Of a stretch of DNA of 64,000 nt, positions 9,138 through 20,200 are shown piece after piece. The position numbers and the translations under genes are program-made. This DNA is from Lysobacter sp. BMK333-48F3 (GTDB lineage: Bacteria; Pseudomonadota; Gammaproteobacteria; Xanthomonadales; Xanthomonadaceae). Positions within the stretch are counted from its first letter, which is position 1; each line of letters opens with the position of its first letter. Location: assembly GCF_019733395.1 (NCBI RefSeq), contig NZ_JAIHOO010000001.1, positions 3,534,501 to 3,598,500 of the forward strand. The letters run 5' to 3'. The notes below the pieces were generated by a model, which did no database searches, was not told the origin of the DNA, and saw only the letters and a program-made list of their open reading frames with translations.

Positions 9138-10165
9138 ACCTGCACTGGAAAGACCTGGAAACCGACGCCGGCCGCTGGTTCGGCCTGGCCCTGCAATGCC
9201 GCATGGACGACGGCCGCCACCGCAAGCCGCCGCTGCGGCTGGAAAGCGGCGACAACGGCCGGATCCGGCTGGTGCAGGAGCGCGAGGGCAGCGAGCCGCC
9301 GGCGGTGCGCTTCTGGGCGACCTTGCTGGGCGACTACGCCGGCGTGCATTGGTTGCGCGGCGACGACGAGGCGCCGGCGCCGGTGCCGGCGTCGACACTG
9401 GATTCTGCGACCGTCGAACGACATGCGGCGCTGCCGTAGGCGCAACGCCTGCCCGGTTGGAGCCGGGTGTTCGCGCGCGCGGTGGCCGAGGGACCGGCTT
9501 CGTTCCTGTATCCGGGGTTGTGGGTGTTCATGGCGATGCGGCCCAAGGCCGGAACCTGGTCGTTCGAGACCGAGGCCCTGTTCCGGGCGCACGGCCACTG
9601 GTGGCTCGATGACGCACGCGATGCCTTGCGGGAAGACCCGCTGTTCTTTATCGACTGGTGGCACGGCGGCTATCCGGTGCTGAACCTGCGCGCGCCGGCC
9701 GCCGCCGACGACGGCCGGCTCAAGTGGTGGCGCAAGAAGGCGCGCGAGGACGCGTTGCCGCCGGTGCTGCTGTGGTATCTGAGCTGCCTCAACGGCTATG
9801 TCATCGTCGACGGCCATCTGCGCCTGCAGGCGGCCCTGCTCGAAGACCGGCCGCCGTCGTTTCTGGTCGCCTACTCGGCCTACGAACAGGCGGTGCAGCG
9901 CGATCCGGCCGCGCAGCGCGCGATTCTCGATTCCTACGAGCGCCACGCCCGCGAGCTGGCGCTCAGGCTGCCGCAGCGCCGGCCGATCGGCACCGACTCG
10001 ATCAACTCCACCCTGATCGCGGCTTTCGACGACCGCCCGCTGCTGTTGCCGCGCAGCTACGGCTGGGCCACGCCCGGCTTGGAAGCGCAATGGCTGGGGC
10101 AGGTCCGGGCCAGGCTGGCGGCGATCGGGCGCAGCGAGGCCATGGACGAGATCGCGGCGCGCTGA
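9134..10165 (+). pseudogene. Gene of unknown function split by an in-frame TAG codon
   Basis: Two open segments lie in the same frame: 9134-9439 (101 residues from ATG 9134, coupled to the previous gene) and the remainder to 10165. They are separated only by the TAG at 9437-9439; the frame continues as AQRLPGWSRVFARAVAEG without any ribosome site before the next possible start (GTG 9467). A CAG-to-TAG change would explain it, giving an ancestral protein of about 343 aa. The distal part is Trp-rich and has a VIVDGHLRLQAAL stretch that loosely recalls ParB-type motifs. It may be a true nonsense mutation, a sequencing error, or two proteins made separately. Confidence 0.6.
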
Positions 10166-10204
10166 GCGCAATCGCGGCCCCGCCGGGCATCCGCTGGCCT
10201 TCGC

Positions 10205-12769
10205 TCAGCCCGCGTGGCTGCGGCAGTAATCGCGCAAATCCCCCGGCGACAAGCCCGGGGCGAACAAAAAGCCCTGGCCGATGCCGACGCCGAGTTCGCG
10301 CAGGAAGCCGCGCTGGCGTTCGGTTTCGATGCCTTCGGCGACCAGGCCCAGGCCGAGGCTGCGGGCGATGCCGGTGACGGCCTGGCAGACCGCGACGTCG
10401 GACTGGTTGTCGGGCACGCCCTGGACGAACAACTGGCTCAGCTTGAGGCCGTGGATCGGCAGGCGGCGCAGGTAGTTGAGCGCGCTGTAGCCTTCGCCGA
10501 AATCGTCGATCGACAGGTGCACGCCGAGTTCGCGCAGGCGGGCGAAGGTGCGCACGGTGTCGGGCGCGTCCTCGATCAGCACCCGCTCGGTGAACTCCAG
10601 TTCCAGCGCATTGCCGGGCAGGCCGTACTCGGACAGCGCCGCGGCGACGTTGCTGGCGAGGTCGTCGCCGAGGAACTGGCGGTAGGAGACGTTGACCGCG
10701 ACGCGTTCGATCCGCACGCCTTCGTCGCGCCACTTGCGCAACTGGCGGCAGGCCTCGTGCAGCACCCAGCCGCCGATGCCGACGATGTCGCCGGTGGTTT
10801 CGGCGTGGCCGATGAAGCGGTCCGGGCGCATCTCGCCCAGCGAGCGGTTGCGCCAGCGGATCAGCGCTTCCACCGCGATCACCCGGCCGTCGCTCAGGTC
10901 GACCTGCGGCTGGTAGACCAGGTGGAACTCGTCGTTGTGCACCGCGCGGCGCAGGTGGGTTTCCAGCTGCAGGCGGTGCAGCTGCTGTTCGGCCAGTTCC
11001 GGGGTGAACGCCTGCCAGCTGTTGCGGCCGCGGCGCTTGCTGTCGTACATCGCCACGTCGGCGCTCTGGATCAGTTGCTGCGCGGTGCGGCCGTCGAGCG
11101 GCGCCTGGGCGATGCCGATGCTGGCGGTGATGCTGAACTCCTCGCCGTCGACCCGGAAGCTGTCGCCGAAGCTCTCCAGGATCGCATCGGCGATGCGTTC
11201 GGCGCGCAAGGGCTCGCCGTCCAGCGAGCACACCACCAGGAACTCGTCGCCGCCGAAGCGGGCGATCTGGGCCGGGTCGTTGCCGATCGCCTGGCGGATC
11301 CGGCGCGCGGCCGAAGCCAGCAGGCGATCGCCGGCGGCGTGGCCGAGCACGTCGTTGACCACCTTGAAGCGGTCCAGGTCGATGTACAGCACCGCCAGCG
11401 GCGACTGCGGGAAGGTGTCCAGGCGTTGCTCGAGTTCGGCCAGCACCGCGTCGCGGTTGAGCAGGCCGGTCAGGGGATCGCTGCGCGCCTGGATGCGCAG
11501 GTGTTCTTCTTCCTGTTTGCGTTCGGTGACGTCCTGCATCGTTCCGGTCAGCACCTGGCCGACCGGGTCGCCGGCGCCGGCGTCGCCGATCACCCGCACC
11601 CAGAACACGCTGCCGTCGGGGCGCAGGCCCTGCAGTTCCAGATCCAGGCCGCGGCCGCCGCCGAGGCTGCGGTCGAGGTGGCTGCGCAAGCGGTGGCGGT
11701 CCACCGGGCGCAGGCAGTCGAGCAATTCCTCGATCGAGGCCGGCACGGTCTCGCGGCCGAGGATGCGCGCGGCCTCGTCGGTCAGGTACAGGCGGTCGCG
11801 GCCGGCGTCCCATTCCCAGCCGCCGATATGGGCCAGGGCCTGGGCGCGGTCGAACAGGGCGCTGTCGCGCTTGAGCGAGGTGACGTTGGAAAACAGCGCG
11901 AACACCTGGTTCGGGCGGTCGCCGCCGGGCGGGAACTTCGGTACCGCGGTCACCGACAGCCAGATCAGTTCGCGCCGCTCGCGGTGGTACAGGCCGAGCA
12001 CGGTGCTCTCGACCACGCGCCCGGTTTCCAGGGCGATCCGCGAGGGGTATTGCTTGTGCGGCAGTTCGCGGCCGCGCTCGTCGATCACCATCCAGTGGCC
12101 GGAGCGCAGCTCGTCGGCGATGCTGTCGCCGCTGTGCAGCGACAACAGGCGCATCGCCGCGCTGTTGGCGTAGACGATGCGCAGGGAGTCGTCCTGCACG
12201 ATCACGCCGCGGTCGATCAGCTCGACCAGTTCGCGGAAACGCAGTTCGGCGTCCTGGCGGGTGCTCAGGTCGCGGGCGACGGCGATGATCCGGCGCTGGC
12301 CTTCGTGCAGGAACGCGGCCGAGTGCACTTCGACCGGGAAACGGGTGCCGTCGCCGCGCTTGTTGGTGACTTCGATGACGTAGGTCTGGCCGCGGTTGAG
12401 GGTCTCCCACACCGGCACCAGATGGTCCTGCGGCAGCTCGGGGTTGAGCACGTGGATCGGCTGGCCGAGGATGTCCTCGCGCACTCGCCGGTGGGCTTCG
12501 GTGCCCAGGCGGTTGATCTCGATGACCGTGCCGTCTTCGTCGAGCACGGTGACCAGGTCGGGGATCGCGTCGAACAGGGCCCGGTACAGGCAACGGTGTT
12601 CGGCGCCGTCGCCGCGCGCGCGCAGCGCGGCGGCGGCTTCGGCCAGCAGGGCGCGCAGCGCCGGGTCGAGCTTGGGATCGTGTTGCGCCCGTTCCAGCGC
12701 CGCCAGCGTCCGCGCCGGGTCGCCGGTGCGGACCTGCGGCGGAGCCGGTGCGGGCGCGTCGCGCTTCAC
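10205..12769 (-). CDS. PAS-GGDEF-EAL c-di-GMP signalling protein
   Basis: 854-aa cytoplasmic sensor with several PAS/PAC modules in the first half (one opens LFDAIPDLVTVLDEDGTVIE; PAC blocks end in IAVARDLSTRQ and TGTMQDVTERK). A GGDEF diguanylate cyclase domain follows (signature RFGGDEFLVV, so the active site is intact), then a C-terminal EAL phosphodiesterase domain (EALIRW, with IDDFGEGYSALNYL). Both catalytic signatures are preserved, so it could make or degrade c-di-GMP. No membrane segment. The GTG start at 12769 overlaps the liuE stop as GTGA, implying translational coupling to HMG-CoA lyase. An open reading continues upstream only through liuE in another frame. Confidence 0.9.
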   Translation of the reverse strand: MKRDAPAPAPPQVRTGDPARTLAALERAQHDPKLDPALRALLAEAAAALRARGDGAEHRCLYRALFDAIPDLVTVLDEDGTVIEINRLGTEAHRRVREDILGQPIHVLNPELPQDHLVPVWETLNRGQTYVIEVTNKRGDGTRFPVEVHSAAFLHEGQRRIIAVARDLSTRQDAELRFRELVELIDRGVIVQDDSLRIVYANSAAMRLLSLHSGDSIADELRSGHWMVIDERGRELPHKQYPSRIALETGRVVESTVLGLYHRERRELIWLSVTAVPKFPPGGDRPNQVFALFSNVTSLKRDSALFDRAQALAHIGGWEWDAGRDRLYLTDEAARILGRETVPASIEELLDCLRPVDRHRLRSHLDRSLGGGRGLDLELQGLRPDGSVFWVRVIGDAGAGDPVGQVLTGTMQDVTERKQEEEHLRIQARSDPLTGLLNRDAVLAELEQRLDTFPQSPLAVLYIDLDRFKVVNDVLGHAAGDRLLASAARRIRQAIGNDPAQIARFGGDEFLVVCSLDGEPLRAERIADAILESFGDSFRVDGEEFSITASIGIAQAPLDGRTAQQLIQSADVAMYDSKRRGRNSWQAFTPELAEQQLHRLQLETHLRRAVHNDEFHLVYQPQVDLSDGRVIAVEALIRWRNRSLGEMRPDRFIGHAETTGDIVGIGGWVLHEACRQLRKWRDEGVRIERVAVNVSYRQFLGDDLASNVAAALSEYGLPGNALELEFTERVLIEDAPDTVRTFARLRELGVHLSIDDFGEGYSALNYLRRLPIHGLKLSQLFVQGVPDNQSDVAVCQAVTGIARSLGLGLVAEGIETERQRGFLRELGVGIGQGFLFAPGLSPGDLRDYCRSHAG

Positions 12770-13665
12770 GCGGCCGCCAGCGCCTTGCCGACCTTGCTGC
12801 CGGTCTCGCGGCCGAGCAGGCCGGCCAGCCAGCGCCCGGTCTGGGCCAGCGCGTCCAGGTCGACGCCGGTGGCGATGCCCAGGCCGTGCAGCATGTAGAC
12901 CACGTCCTCGCTGGCGACGTTGCCGCTGGCGCCCTTGGCGTAGGGGCAGCCGCCGGTGCCGGACACGGCCGAATCGACCACCGCCACGCCTTCTTCCAGG
13001 CAGGCCAGGATGTTGGACAGCGCCTGGCCGTAGGTGTCGTGGAAATGCACCGCCAGCGCCGCCACCGGCACTTCGGCGGCGACCGCCTTGAACATCGCCC
13101 GCGCCTTGCCCGGCGTGCCCACGCCGATGGTGTCGCCGAGCGAGATCTCGTAGCAGCCCATTTCGAACAGCGCGCGCGCCACCCGCACCACGTCGGCGAC
13201 CGGCACCTGGCCCTGATAGGGGCAGCCGAGCACGGTGGAGACGTAACCGCGCACCGCCACGCCGTCGGCCTTGGCCCGCGCCAGCACCGGCGCGAAGCGT
13301 TGCAGCGACTCGTCGATGCCGGCGTTGATGTTCTTCTGGTTGAACGCTTCCGAGGCGGCGGTGAACACCGCGATCTCCTCGACTCCGACCGCGCGCGCGC
13401 GCTCGTAGCCTTGTTCGTTCGGCACCAGCACCGGATAGCGCACGCCGGGGCGGCGGGCGATGCCGGTGAACACCTCGGCCGCGTCCGCCAGCTGCGGCAC
13501 CCACTTCGGGCTGACGAAGCTGGTCGCCTCGATGCTGCGCAGCCCGGTCGCGGACAGGCGGTCGATCAGGGCGATCTTGTCGGCGGTCGCGATCGGGCTC
13601 TTTTCGTTCTGCAGTCCGTCGCGGGGACCGACTTCGACGATGCGTACGGCGGAAGGCTGAGTCAC
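12766..13665 (-). CDS. liuE: Hydroxymethylglutaryl-CoA lyase
   Basis: 299-aa enzyme cleaving HMG-CoA to acetoacetate and acetyl-CoA, last step of leucine degradation. GPRDGLQNE near the N-terminus carries the metal/substrate residues, HFHDTYGQALSN the metal-binding His pair, and SGTGGCPYAKGASGN the family signature with the catalytic Cys. The start is GTG 13665 with AAGGAA upstream; it overlaps the preceding lipoprotein stop as GTGA. Its own stop overlaps the GGDEF-EAL gene, so lipoproteins, liuE and the c-di-GMP gene form a tightly coupled unit. Confidence 0.95.
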   Translation of the reverse strand: MTQPSAVRIVEVGPRDGLQNEKSPIATADKIALIDRLSATGLRSIEATSFVSPKWVPQLADAAEVFTGIARRPGVRYPVLVPNEQGYERARAVGVEEIAVFTAASEAFNQKNINAGIDESLQRFAPVLARAKADGVAVRGYVSTVLGCPYQGQVPVADVVRVARALFEMGCYEISLGDTIGVGTPGKARAMFKAVAAEVPVAALAVHFHDTYGQALSNILACLEEGVAVVDSAVSGTGGCPYAKGASGNVASEDVVYMLHGLGIATGVDLDALAQTGRWLAGLLGRETGSKVGKALAAA

Positions 13666-14276
13666 GGATGTTCCTTGGATGGGACGCGTTGCAGCGATAT
13701 GGCTTTGGCTTGGGTGTCGTATAGCAGATCGGTGCGGCGGGCGAGGGTGGCGCGCAGGCGTTCGGCATCGCCCTCGACCAGGGCGAAGCGGTCCTCCAGT
13801 TTGCGCCCGTCCAGCTCGCCGCGGGCGATCGCGGCCAGCGCGCGTTGCGAATCGGGCAGCCAGGCACTGATGCGGCCGCCCTGGATGCGATACAAGACCA
13901 GAAACACCGAGCCGGCCGGCGCGGTGGCGGTCAGGCTGCGGCCTTCGGCGCCGATCGCGCGTTCGGCCTGCGCCGGCGACAGCACGATGTAGCGGTCCTC
14001 GCCGAGCGAAAAGCCGGTCAGGTCCAACGCGACCGGACGTTCGCGCAGGCCGGGCCAGTCCTCGGTGTGGCAGCGCGCATCGATGCGGATGGTCTTGTCG
14101 ACGCCCTCGGCGCGCAGGCGCCATTGGCCCGGCAGGTCGGGGTCGCAGCGGGATTCGGCGACCGGACTGCGCTCGAAGGCGACGCAGCCGGCGATCAGCG
14201 CCAGCGCGCCGAGCAGGATCGCGCCGCGCAGCAGCGGGCGCGGCGCGGGTACGGCGGACAGTGCGTTCGCGCTCAT
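13662..14276 (-). CDS. Lipoprotein of unknown function
   Basis: 204 aa; signal peptide with lipobox LIAGC (Cys about residue 31). The mature region has a CDPDLPGQWRL opening (two Cys, one in DARCHTEDWPG) and a lipocalin-like alternation of strands, but no named domain. Coupled at both ends: ATGA overlap with the tiny lipoprotein upstream, GTGA overlap with liuE downstream. Confidence 0.75.
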   Translation of the reverse strand: MSANALSAVPAPRPLLRGAILLGALALIAGCVAFERSPVAESRCDPDLPGQWRLRAEGVDKTIRIDARCHTEDWPGLRERPVALDLTGFSLGEDRYIVLSPAQAERAIGAEGRSLTATAPAGSVFLVLYRIQGGRISAWLPDSQRALAAIARGELDGRKLEDRFALVEGDAERLRATLARRTDLLYDTQAKAISLQRVPSKEHP

Positions 14277-14473
14277 GGCGGCTCCGTCGTCGGCGCGGCA
14301 GGCGCCAAACGGATGAAACGGTAAAGCGTGCCCGCGTCCGGCCGCTGGAACGGCGACGGGTTGGCTTCGACCAGGCCATGGCCGCCGATCGGAGTCGGGT
14401 CGCAAGGCAGGGCGGCCGCGCAACCGACCAGGCCGGCGGTCGGTACAAGGCACAGGATCGGATACCGACGCAT
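14273..14473 (-). CDS. Very small putative lipoprotein
   Basis: 66 aa; N-terminal hydrophobic segment with a lipobox-like LVGC (Cys18), then a Pro-rich tail. Kept because the start/stop overlap (ATGA) with the next lipoprotein gene argues for real translation. Could be an accessory lipoprotein of the same envelope factor. No homologue recognised. Confidence 0.5.
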   Translation of the reverse strand: MRRYPILCLVPTAGLVGCAAALPCDPTPIGGHGLVEANPSPFQRPDAGTLYRFIRLAPAAPTTEPP

Positions 14474-14606
14474 GCGAGATCCCTCTTGGCGACGCGGGGC
14501 CGGCGCGCCGAGCGGCGCCGGCGGAACGGCCCCGGCGCTCCAGCCGGGGCCTCCATCATTGCGGAAATTTCGCTAGCGGTCGATGTTGCGCCGCCGTACG
14601 GTCCGC

Positions 14607-16622
<2,016 letters not shown>

Positions 16623-16822
16623 GGCAGGCCGCAGGTCGGGGCGCAGCGAGGCGCGTGGTCGGGAGCCGCGGCGCCGGAGGCGGACGCGATCCGGCGATTT
16701 TCGCCGATGCGGCGGCCTCGTGTCGCCCCGGCGTTGGCGAATGCGTCGCCGGCGGCGTGCGTACGTATCAGTATGCGCGCGCGCTCAGGCGTCCATGGCG
16801 GACGCCGGCGCGCGTCGCCGGC

Positions 16823-17605
16823 TCAGCGCGACCAGTTCGGCTTGCGCTTGTCGAGGAAGGCGCCGAGGCCTTCCTGGCCTTCGGCCGAGACCCGCAGCGC
16901 GGCGATCAGCGCGGCGTTGTCGGCGTCCAGGCGGGCGCCGTCGCGTTCGTAGGCGACCCGGCGCACCAGTTGCTTGGCCAGCGCGGCGGCGCGCGGGCCG
17001 GCCTTCAGCAGCAGGTCGACCTGGCGCGCGACCGCGGCGTCGAGCTGGTCCTCGGCCACGACCTCGTGCAGCAGGCCGATGCGCTGCGCGGTGGCGGCGT
17101 CGAAGATTTCGGCGGTGGCGAACCAGCGCCGCGCCTGGCGCGCGCCGATCGCCTCGATCACGTACGGCGAGATCACCGCCGGCAGCAGGCCGAGCTTGCT
17201 CTCGGTCAGGCCGAACTTGGCCGCCGGGGCGGCGATGGCGATGTCGCAGCAGGCGACCAGGCCGACCCCGCCGCCGAAGGCCGCGCCGTGGACCCGGGCC
17301 ACGGTCGGCTTGGGCAGTTCGTTGAGGGTGCGCATCAGCCGCGCCAGCGACAGCGCGTCATCGCGGTTCTCGGCCTCGCCGGCGGCGGCCATGCCGCGCA
17401 TCCAGTTGAGGTCGGCGCCGGCCGAAAACGAGGCGCCTTCGCCCTCGATCACCACCACTCGCACCTCGTCGTCGCCGGCGGCCGCCTCCAGCGCGCCGGT
17501 CAGGGCGGCGATCAGCATGGCGTCGAAGGCGTTGTGCAGCTCGGGACGGTTCAGGCGCAGGCGGGCGACAGGGCCCTCGCGCAGGCTCAGCAGCGGGTGG
17601 GTCAT
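16823..17605 (-). CDS. liuC: Methylglutaconyl-CoA hydratase (enoyl-CoA hydratase family)
   Basis: 260-aa crotonase-fold enzyme hydrating 3-methylglutaconyl-CoA to HMG-CoA. SFSAGADLNWM and HGAAFGGGVGLVACCDIAIA are the oxyanion-hole segments, and FGLTESKLGLLPAVISPYV supplies a catalytic Glu. The sequence style (PVARLRLNRPELHNAFDA, CCDIAIA) fits LiuC. Placed between feoA (divergent) and liuD; about 130 bp of shared upstream region with feoA. Confidence 0.92.
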   Translation of the reverse strand: MTHPLLSLREGPVARLRLNRPELHNAFDAMLIAALTGALEAAAGDDEVRVVVIEGEGASFSAGADLNWMRGMAAAGEAENRDDALSLARLMRTLNELPKPTVARVHGAAFGGGVGLVACCDIAIAAPAAKFGLTESKLGLLPAVISPYVIEAIGARQARRWFATAEIFDAATAQRIGLLHEVVAEDQLDAAVARQVDLLLKAGPRAAALAKQLVRRVAYERDGARLDADNAALIAALRVSAEGQEGLGAFLDKRKPNWSR

Positions 17606-17680
17606 CGGGCGGGGGAGTTGATTGGAGTTGGCGAATGATACCGTTCAGCTTGCCCGCTCCGCCCCTGTCCGATGTACCAG

Positions 17681-17705
17681 TGCTAGAATGAGAACAATTC
17701 CCATT
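17681..17705 (+). promoter_or_regulatory. Fur box overlapping an extended -10 promoter of feoAB
   Basis: AATGAGAACAATTCCCATT (17687-17705) is a 19-bp near-palindrome with arms AATGAGAA / TTCCCATT matching 7 of 8, the pattern of a Fur operator. It overlaps TGCTAGAAT at 17681-17689, an extended -10 element, so Fur-Fe binding would block RNA polymerase. It lies 33 bases before the feoA start. Iron-repressed expression of feoAB is inferred. Confidence 0.75.
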
Positions 17706-17737
17706 TGGGTCGCCACCTCCTTCCTGGAAGCCGCCTT

Positions 17738-17983
17738 TTGAAGCTGTCCGAACTGCCGCGTCGCACCGCGGCCACGGTCGAGTCCGTCGATGATCAGGTT
17801 CCCAACGACACCATTGCCAGGCGCTTGCGCGAACTCGGGTTCGTCGCCGGCGAGCGGGTGGAAGTGATGGCGGCCGGGCCGGTCGCCGCCGAGCCGCTGC
17901 TGGTGCAGATCGGCTACACCCGTTTCGCCCTGCGCCGCAGCGAAGCGGCGCGGGTGCGGGTGCGGCTGGAGACGCCGGCATGA
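17738..17983 (+). CDS. feoA: Ferrous iron transport protein A
   Basis: 81-aa SH3-like cytoplasmic partner of FeoB. The FeoA core is clear: RRLRELGFVAGERVEVMAAG followed by PLLVQIGYTRFALRRSEA. TTG 17738 was chosen as start because GGAAG lies 7 bases upstream and it gives the usual KLSEL opening; an upstream TTG at 17705 falls inside the Fur box. The stop overlaps feoB by ATGA. Confidence 0.9.
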   Translation: MKLSELPRRTAATVESVDDQVPNDTIARRLRELGFVAGERVEVMAAGPVAAEPLLVQIGYTRFALRRSEAARVRVRLETPA

Positions 17984-19872
17984 GCGCGATCGCCGCCGCC
18001 GGCGCGATGCCCGCGACCGCGCCGATGCGCGTGGCCCTGGTCGGGAACCCCAACTGCGGCAAGACCGCCTTGTTCAACCTGCTGACCGGCAGCCGGCAGA
18101 AGGTCGCCAACTACGCCGGCGTCACCGTCGAGCGCAAGGAAGGCCGCCTGCATGCGCCGTCCGGGCGCAGCTACGCCGTGCTCGACCTGCCCGGCGCCTA
18201 CAGCCTCAGCGCGGCCAGCCTGGACGAGGCGGTGACCCGCGACGTGCTGCGCGGCTTCTACCCGGGCGAACCGGCGCCGGACGTGCTGCTGTGCGTGGTC
18301 GACGCGACCAACCTGCGCCTGCACCTGCGCTTCATCCTGGAACTGCGCGAACTCGGCCGGCCGATGCTGGTGGCGATCAACATGATGGACGCGGCCAAGC
18401 GCCGCGGCATCGACATCGACCTGGCCGCGCTGGAGCGCGAGCTCGGCGTGCCGGTGGTGCCGACGGTCGCGGTCAAGCGCGACGGCGCGCGCGAACTGGT
18501 CGCGCTGCTCGACCGGATCGCGGCCGCGCCGCGCGAACCGCACGAGCCGCGGGTACGCCTGGGCGAAGGCGCCGACCTGCACGCCGAGACCCGGCGCCTG
18601 CTGGAACTGAGCGTGCGCATGCCGACCCGCACCGCGCGCGTCGACGACGCGCTCGACCGCTGGCTGCTGCACCCGGTGCTCGGCCTGCTGTCGCTGGCGG
18701 TGGTGATGTTCCTGATCTTCCAGGCGGTGTACGCCTGGGCCACGCCGTTGATGGACGGAATCGAGGCGATCACGGCCTGGACCGGCGAGCGCGCCGGCGC
18801 GCTGCTGCCCGACGGGCCGTTGCGCAGCCTGCTGGTCGACGGCGTGATCGCCGGCCTCGGCGGGGTGATGGTGTTCCTGCCGCAGATCCTGATCCTGTTC
18901 GCCTTCATCCTGGCGTTGGAAGAATCCGGCTACCTGCCGCGCGCGGCCTTCCTGCTCGACCGGATGATGGCCGGCGCCGGCCTGTCCGGGCGCTCGTTCA
19001 TTCCGCTGCTGTCGAGCTTCGCATGCGCGATCCCCGGGATCATGGCGACGCGTTCGATCCAGGACCCGCGCGATCGCCTCGCCACGATCCTGGTCGCGCC
19101 GCTGATGACCTGCTCGGCGCGGCTGCCGGTGTATGCGCTGCTGATCGGCGCCTTCATCCCGCAGCGCCAGGTCTGGGGCGTGCTCAACCTGCAGGGCCTG
19201 GTCCTGTTCGGCCTGTACCTGGCCGGCATCCTCAGCGCGCTGGCGGTGTCGTGGGTGATGAAGAAGTGGCGCCGCGACAAGAGCGAGCACGCGCTGCTGC
19301 TGGAACTGCCGTCCTACCGCATTCCCAACCCGCGCGACCTGCTGATCGGCCTGTGGGAACGCGCCTGGATCTTCCTGCGCCGGGTCGGCGGCATCATCCT
19401 GGCCCTGACCATCCTGCTGTGGTTCCTGCTGTCGTTCCCGGGCGCGCCGGAAGGCGCCACCGCCCCGGCGATCGACTACAGCTTCGCCGGCCGCATCGGC
19501 CACGCGATGACCGCGGTGTTCGCGCCGATCGGCTTCAACTGGCAGATCTGCATCGCCCTGATCCCGGGCCTGGCCGCGCGCGAAGTGGCGGTGTCCTCGC
19601 TGGCCACGGTCTATGCGCTGTCGGCGCCGGACGACGAGGCCGCGGCGCAGGCGCTGACCCCGATCATCACCGACACCTGGTCGCTGGCGACCGCGCTGGC
19701 CCTGCTGGTGTGGTTCATCTACGCGCCGCAGTGCATTTCCACCCTGGCCACCATCCGCCGCGAGACCAACTCGTGGAAGCAGGTGGGGATCGCCGCCGGC
19801 TACCTGTTCGCGCTGGCTTATCTGGCCTCGCTGCTGACCTATCAGGTCGCGGTATGGCTGGGAGCGGGCTGA
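17980..19872 (+). CDS. feoB: Ferrous iron transporter FeoB
   Basis: 630-aa inner-membrane Fe(II) importer with a cytosolic G domain. G1 is GNPNCGKT (residues 22-29), G3 DLPG, G4 NMMD; the C-terminal two thirds hold multiple membrane segments with the two Gate motifs (SFACAIPGIMATR and an equivalent around LAAREVAVSSLA). Slightly shorter than E. coli FeoB (773 aa), as in many FeoB lacking the long C-terminal extension. Coupled to feoA and followed after 1 base by the Cys-rich protein. Confidence 0.96.
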   Translation: MSAIAAAGAMPATAPMRVALVGNPNCGKTALFNLLTGSRQKVANYAGVTVERKEGRLHAPSGRSYAVLDLPGAYSLSAASLDEAVTRDVLRGFYPGEPAPDVLLCVVDATNLRLHLRFILELRELGRPMLVAINMMDAAKRRGIDIDLAALERELGVPVVPTVAVKRDGARELVALLDRIAAAPREPHEPRVRLGEGADLHAETRRLLELSVRMPTRTARVDDALDRWLLHPVLGLLSLAVVMFLIFQAVYAWATPLMDGIEAITAWTGERAGALLPDGPLRSLLVDGVIAGLGGVMVFLPQILILFAFILALEESGYLPRAAFLLDRMMAGAGLSGRSFIPLLSSFACAIPGIMATRSIQDPRDRLATILVAPLMTCSARLPVYALLIGAFIPQRQVWGVLNLQGLVLFGLYLAGILSALAVSWVMKKWRRDKSEHALLLELPSYRIPNPRDLLIGLWERAWIFLRRVGGIILALTILLWFLLSFPGAPEGATAPAIDYSFAGRIGHAMTAVFAPIGFNWQICIALIPGLAAREVAVSSLATVYALSAPDDEAAAQALTPIITDTWSLATALALLVWFIYAPQCISTLATIRRETNSWKQVGIAAGYLFALAYLASLLTYQVAVWLGAG

Positions 19873-19873
19873 G

Positions 19874-20116
19874 ATGGACCTGGGCCTGTTCGCGCAGTAC
19901 CTGGTGATCGCGATCGCGGTCGCGGTCAGCGCGGTGGTGGTCGCGCGCAAGCAGTTCCCCGGCGGCGTGCGCCGCCTGCGCATCGCCTGCGCGCTGCCGC
20001 TGGTGCGCGAAGGGCGCCCGGACTGGATGCGCAGGCTCGGCCGGCGCATCGCTCCGGCGCCGCGCGCGGCCGGGCCGAACTGCGCCGGGTGCGACAACTG
20101 CGGCCCTTCCGACTGA
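19874..20116 (+). CDS. FeoB-associated Cys-rich membrane protein
   Basis: 80 aa. One N-terminal membrane segment (YLVIAIAVAVSAVVVARK), a basic middle, and a C-terminal CAGCDNCG cluster (three Cys at C-x2-C-x2-C spacing). Located immediately behind feoB, it corresponds to the small Cys-rich proteins often found there in place of FeoC; a role in iron handling or FeoB assembly is inferred. Confidence 0.8.
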   Translation: MDLGLFAQYLVIAIAVAVSAVVVARKQFPGGVRRLRIACALPLVREGRPDWMRRLGRRIAPAPRAAGPNCAGCDNCGPSD

Positions 20117-20200
20117 GACTCCGGGCCGCGCGGTCGCGGCGCGCGTCCCTCGTCGCAACCGTATCGTCGGAACCGCGCCGTCGACTGCGTGCGCGCCGCC

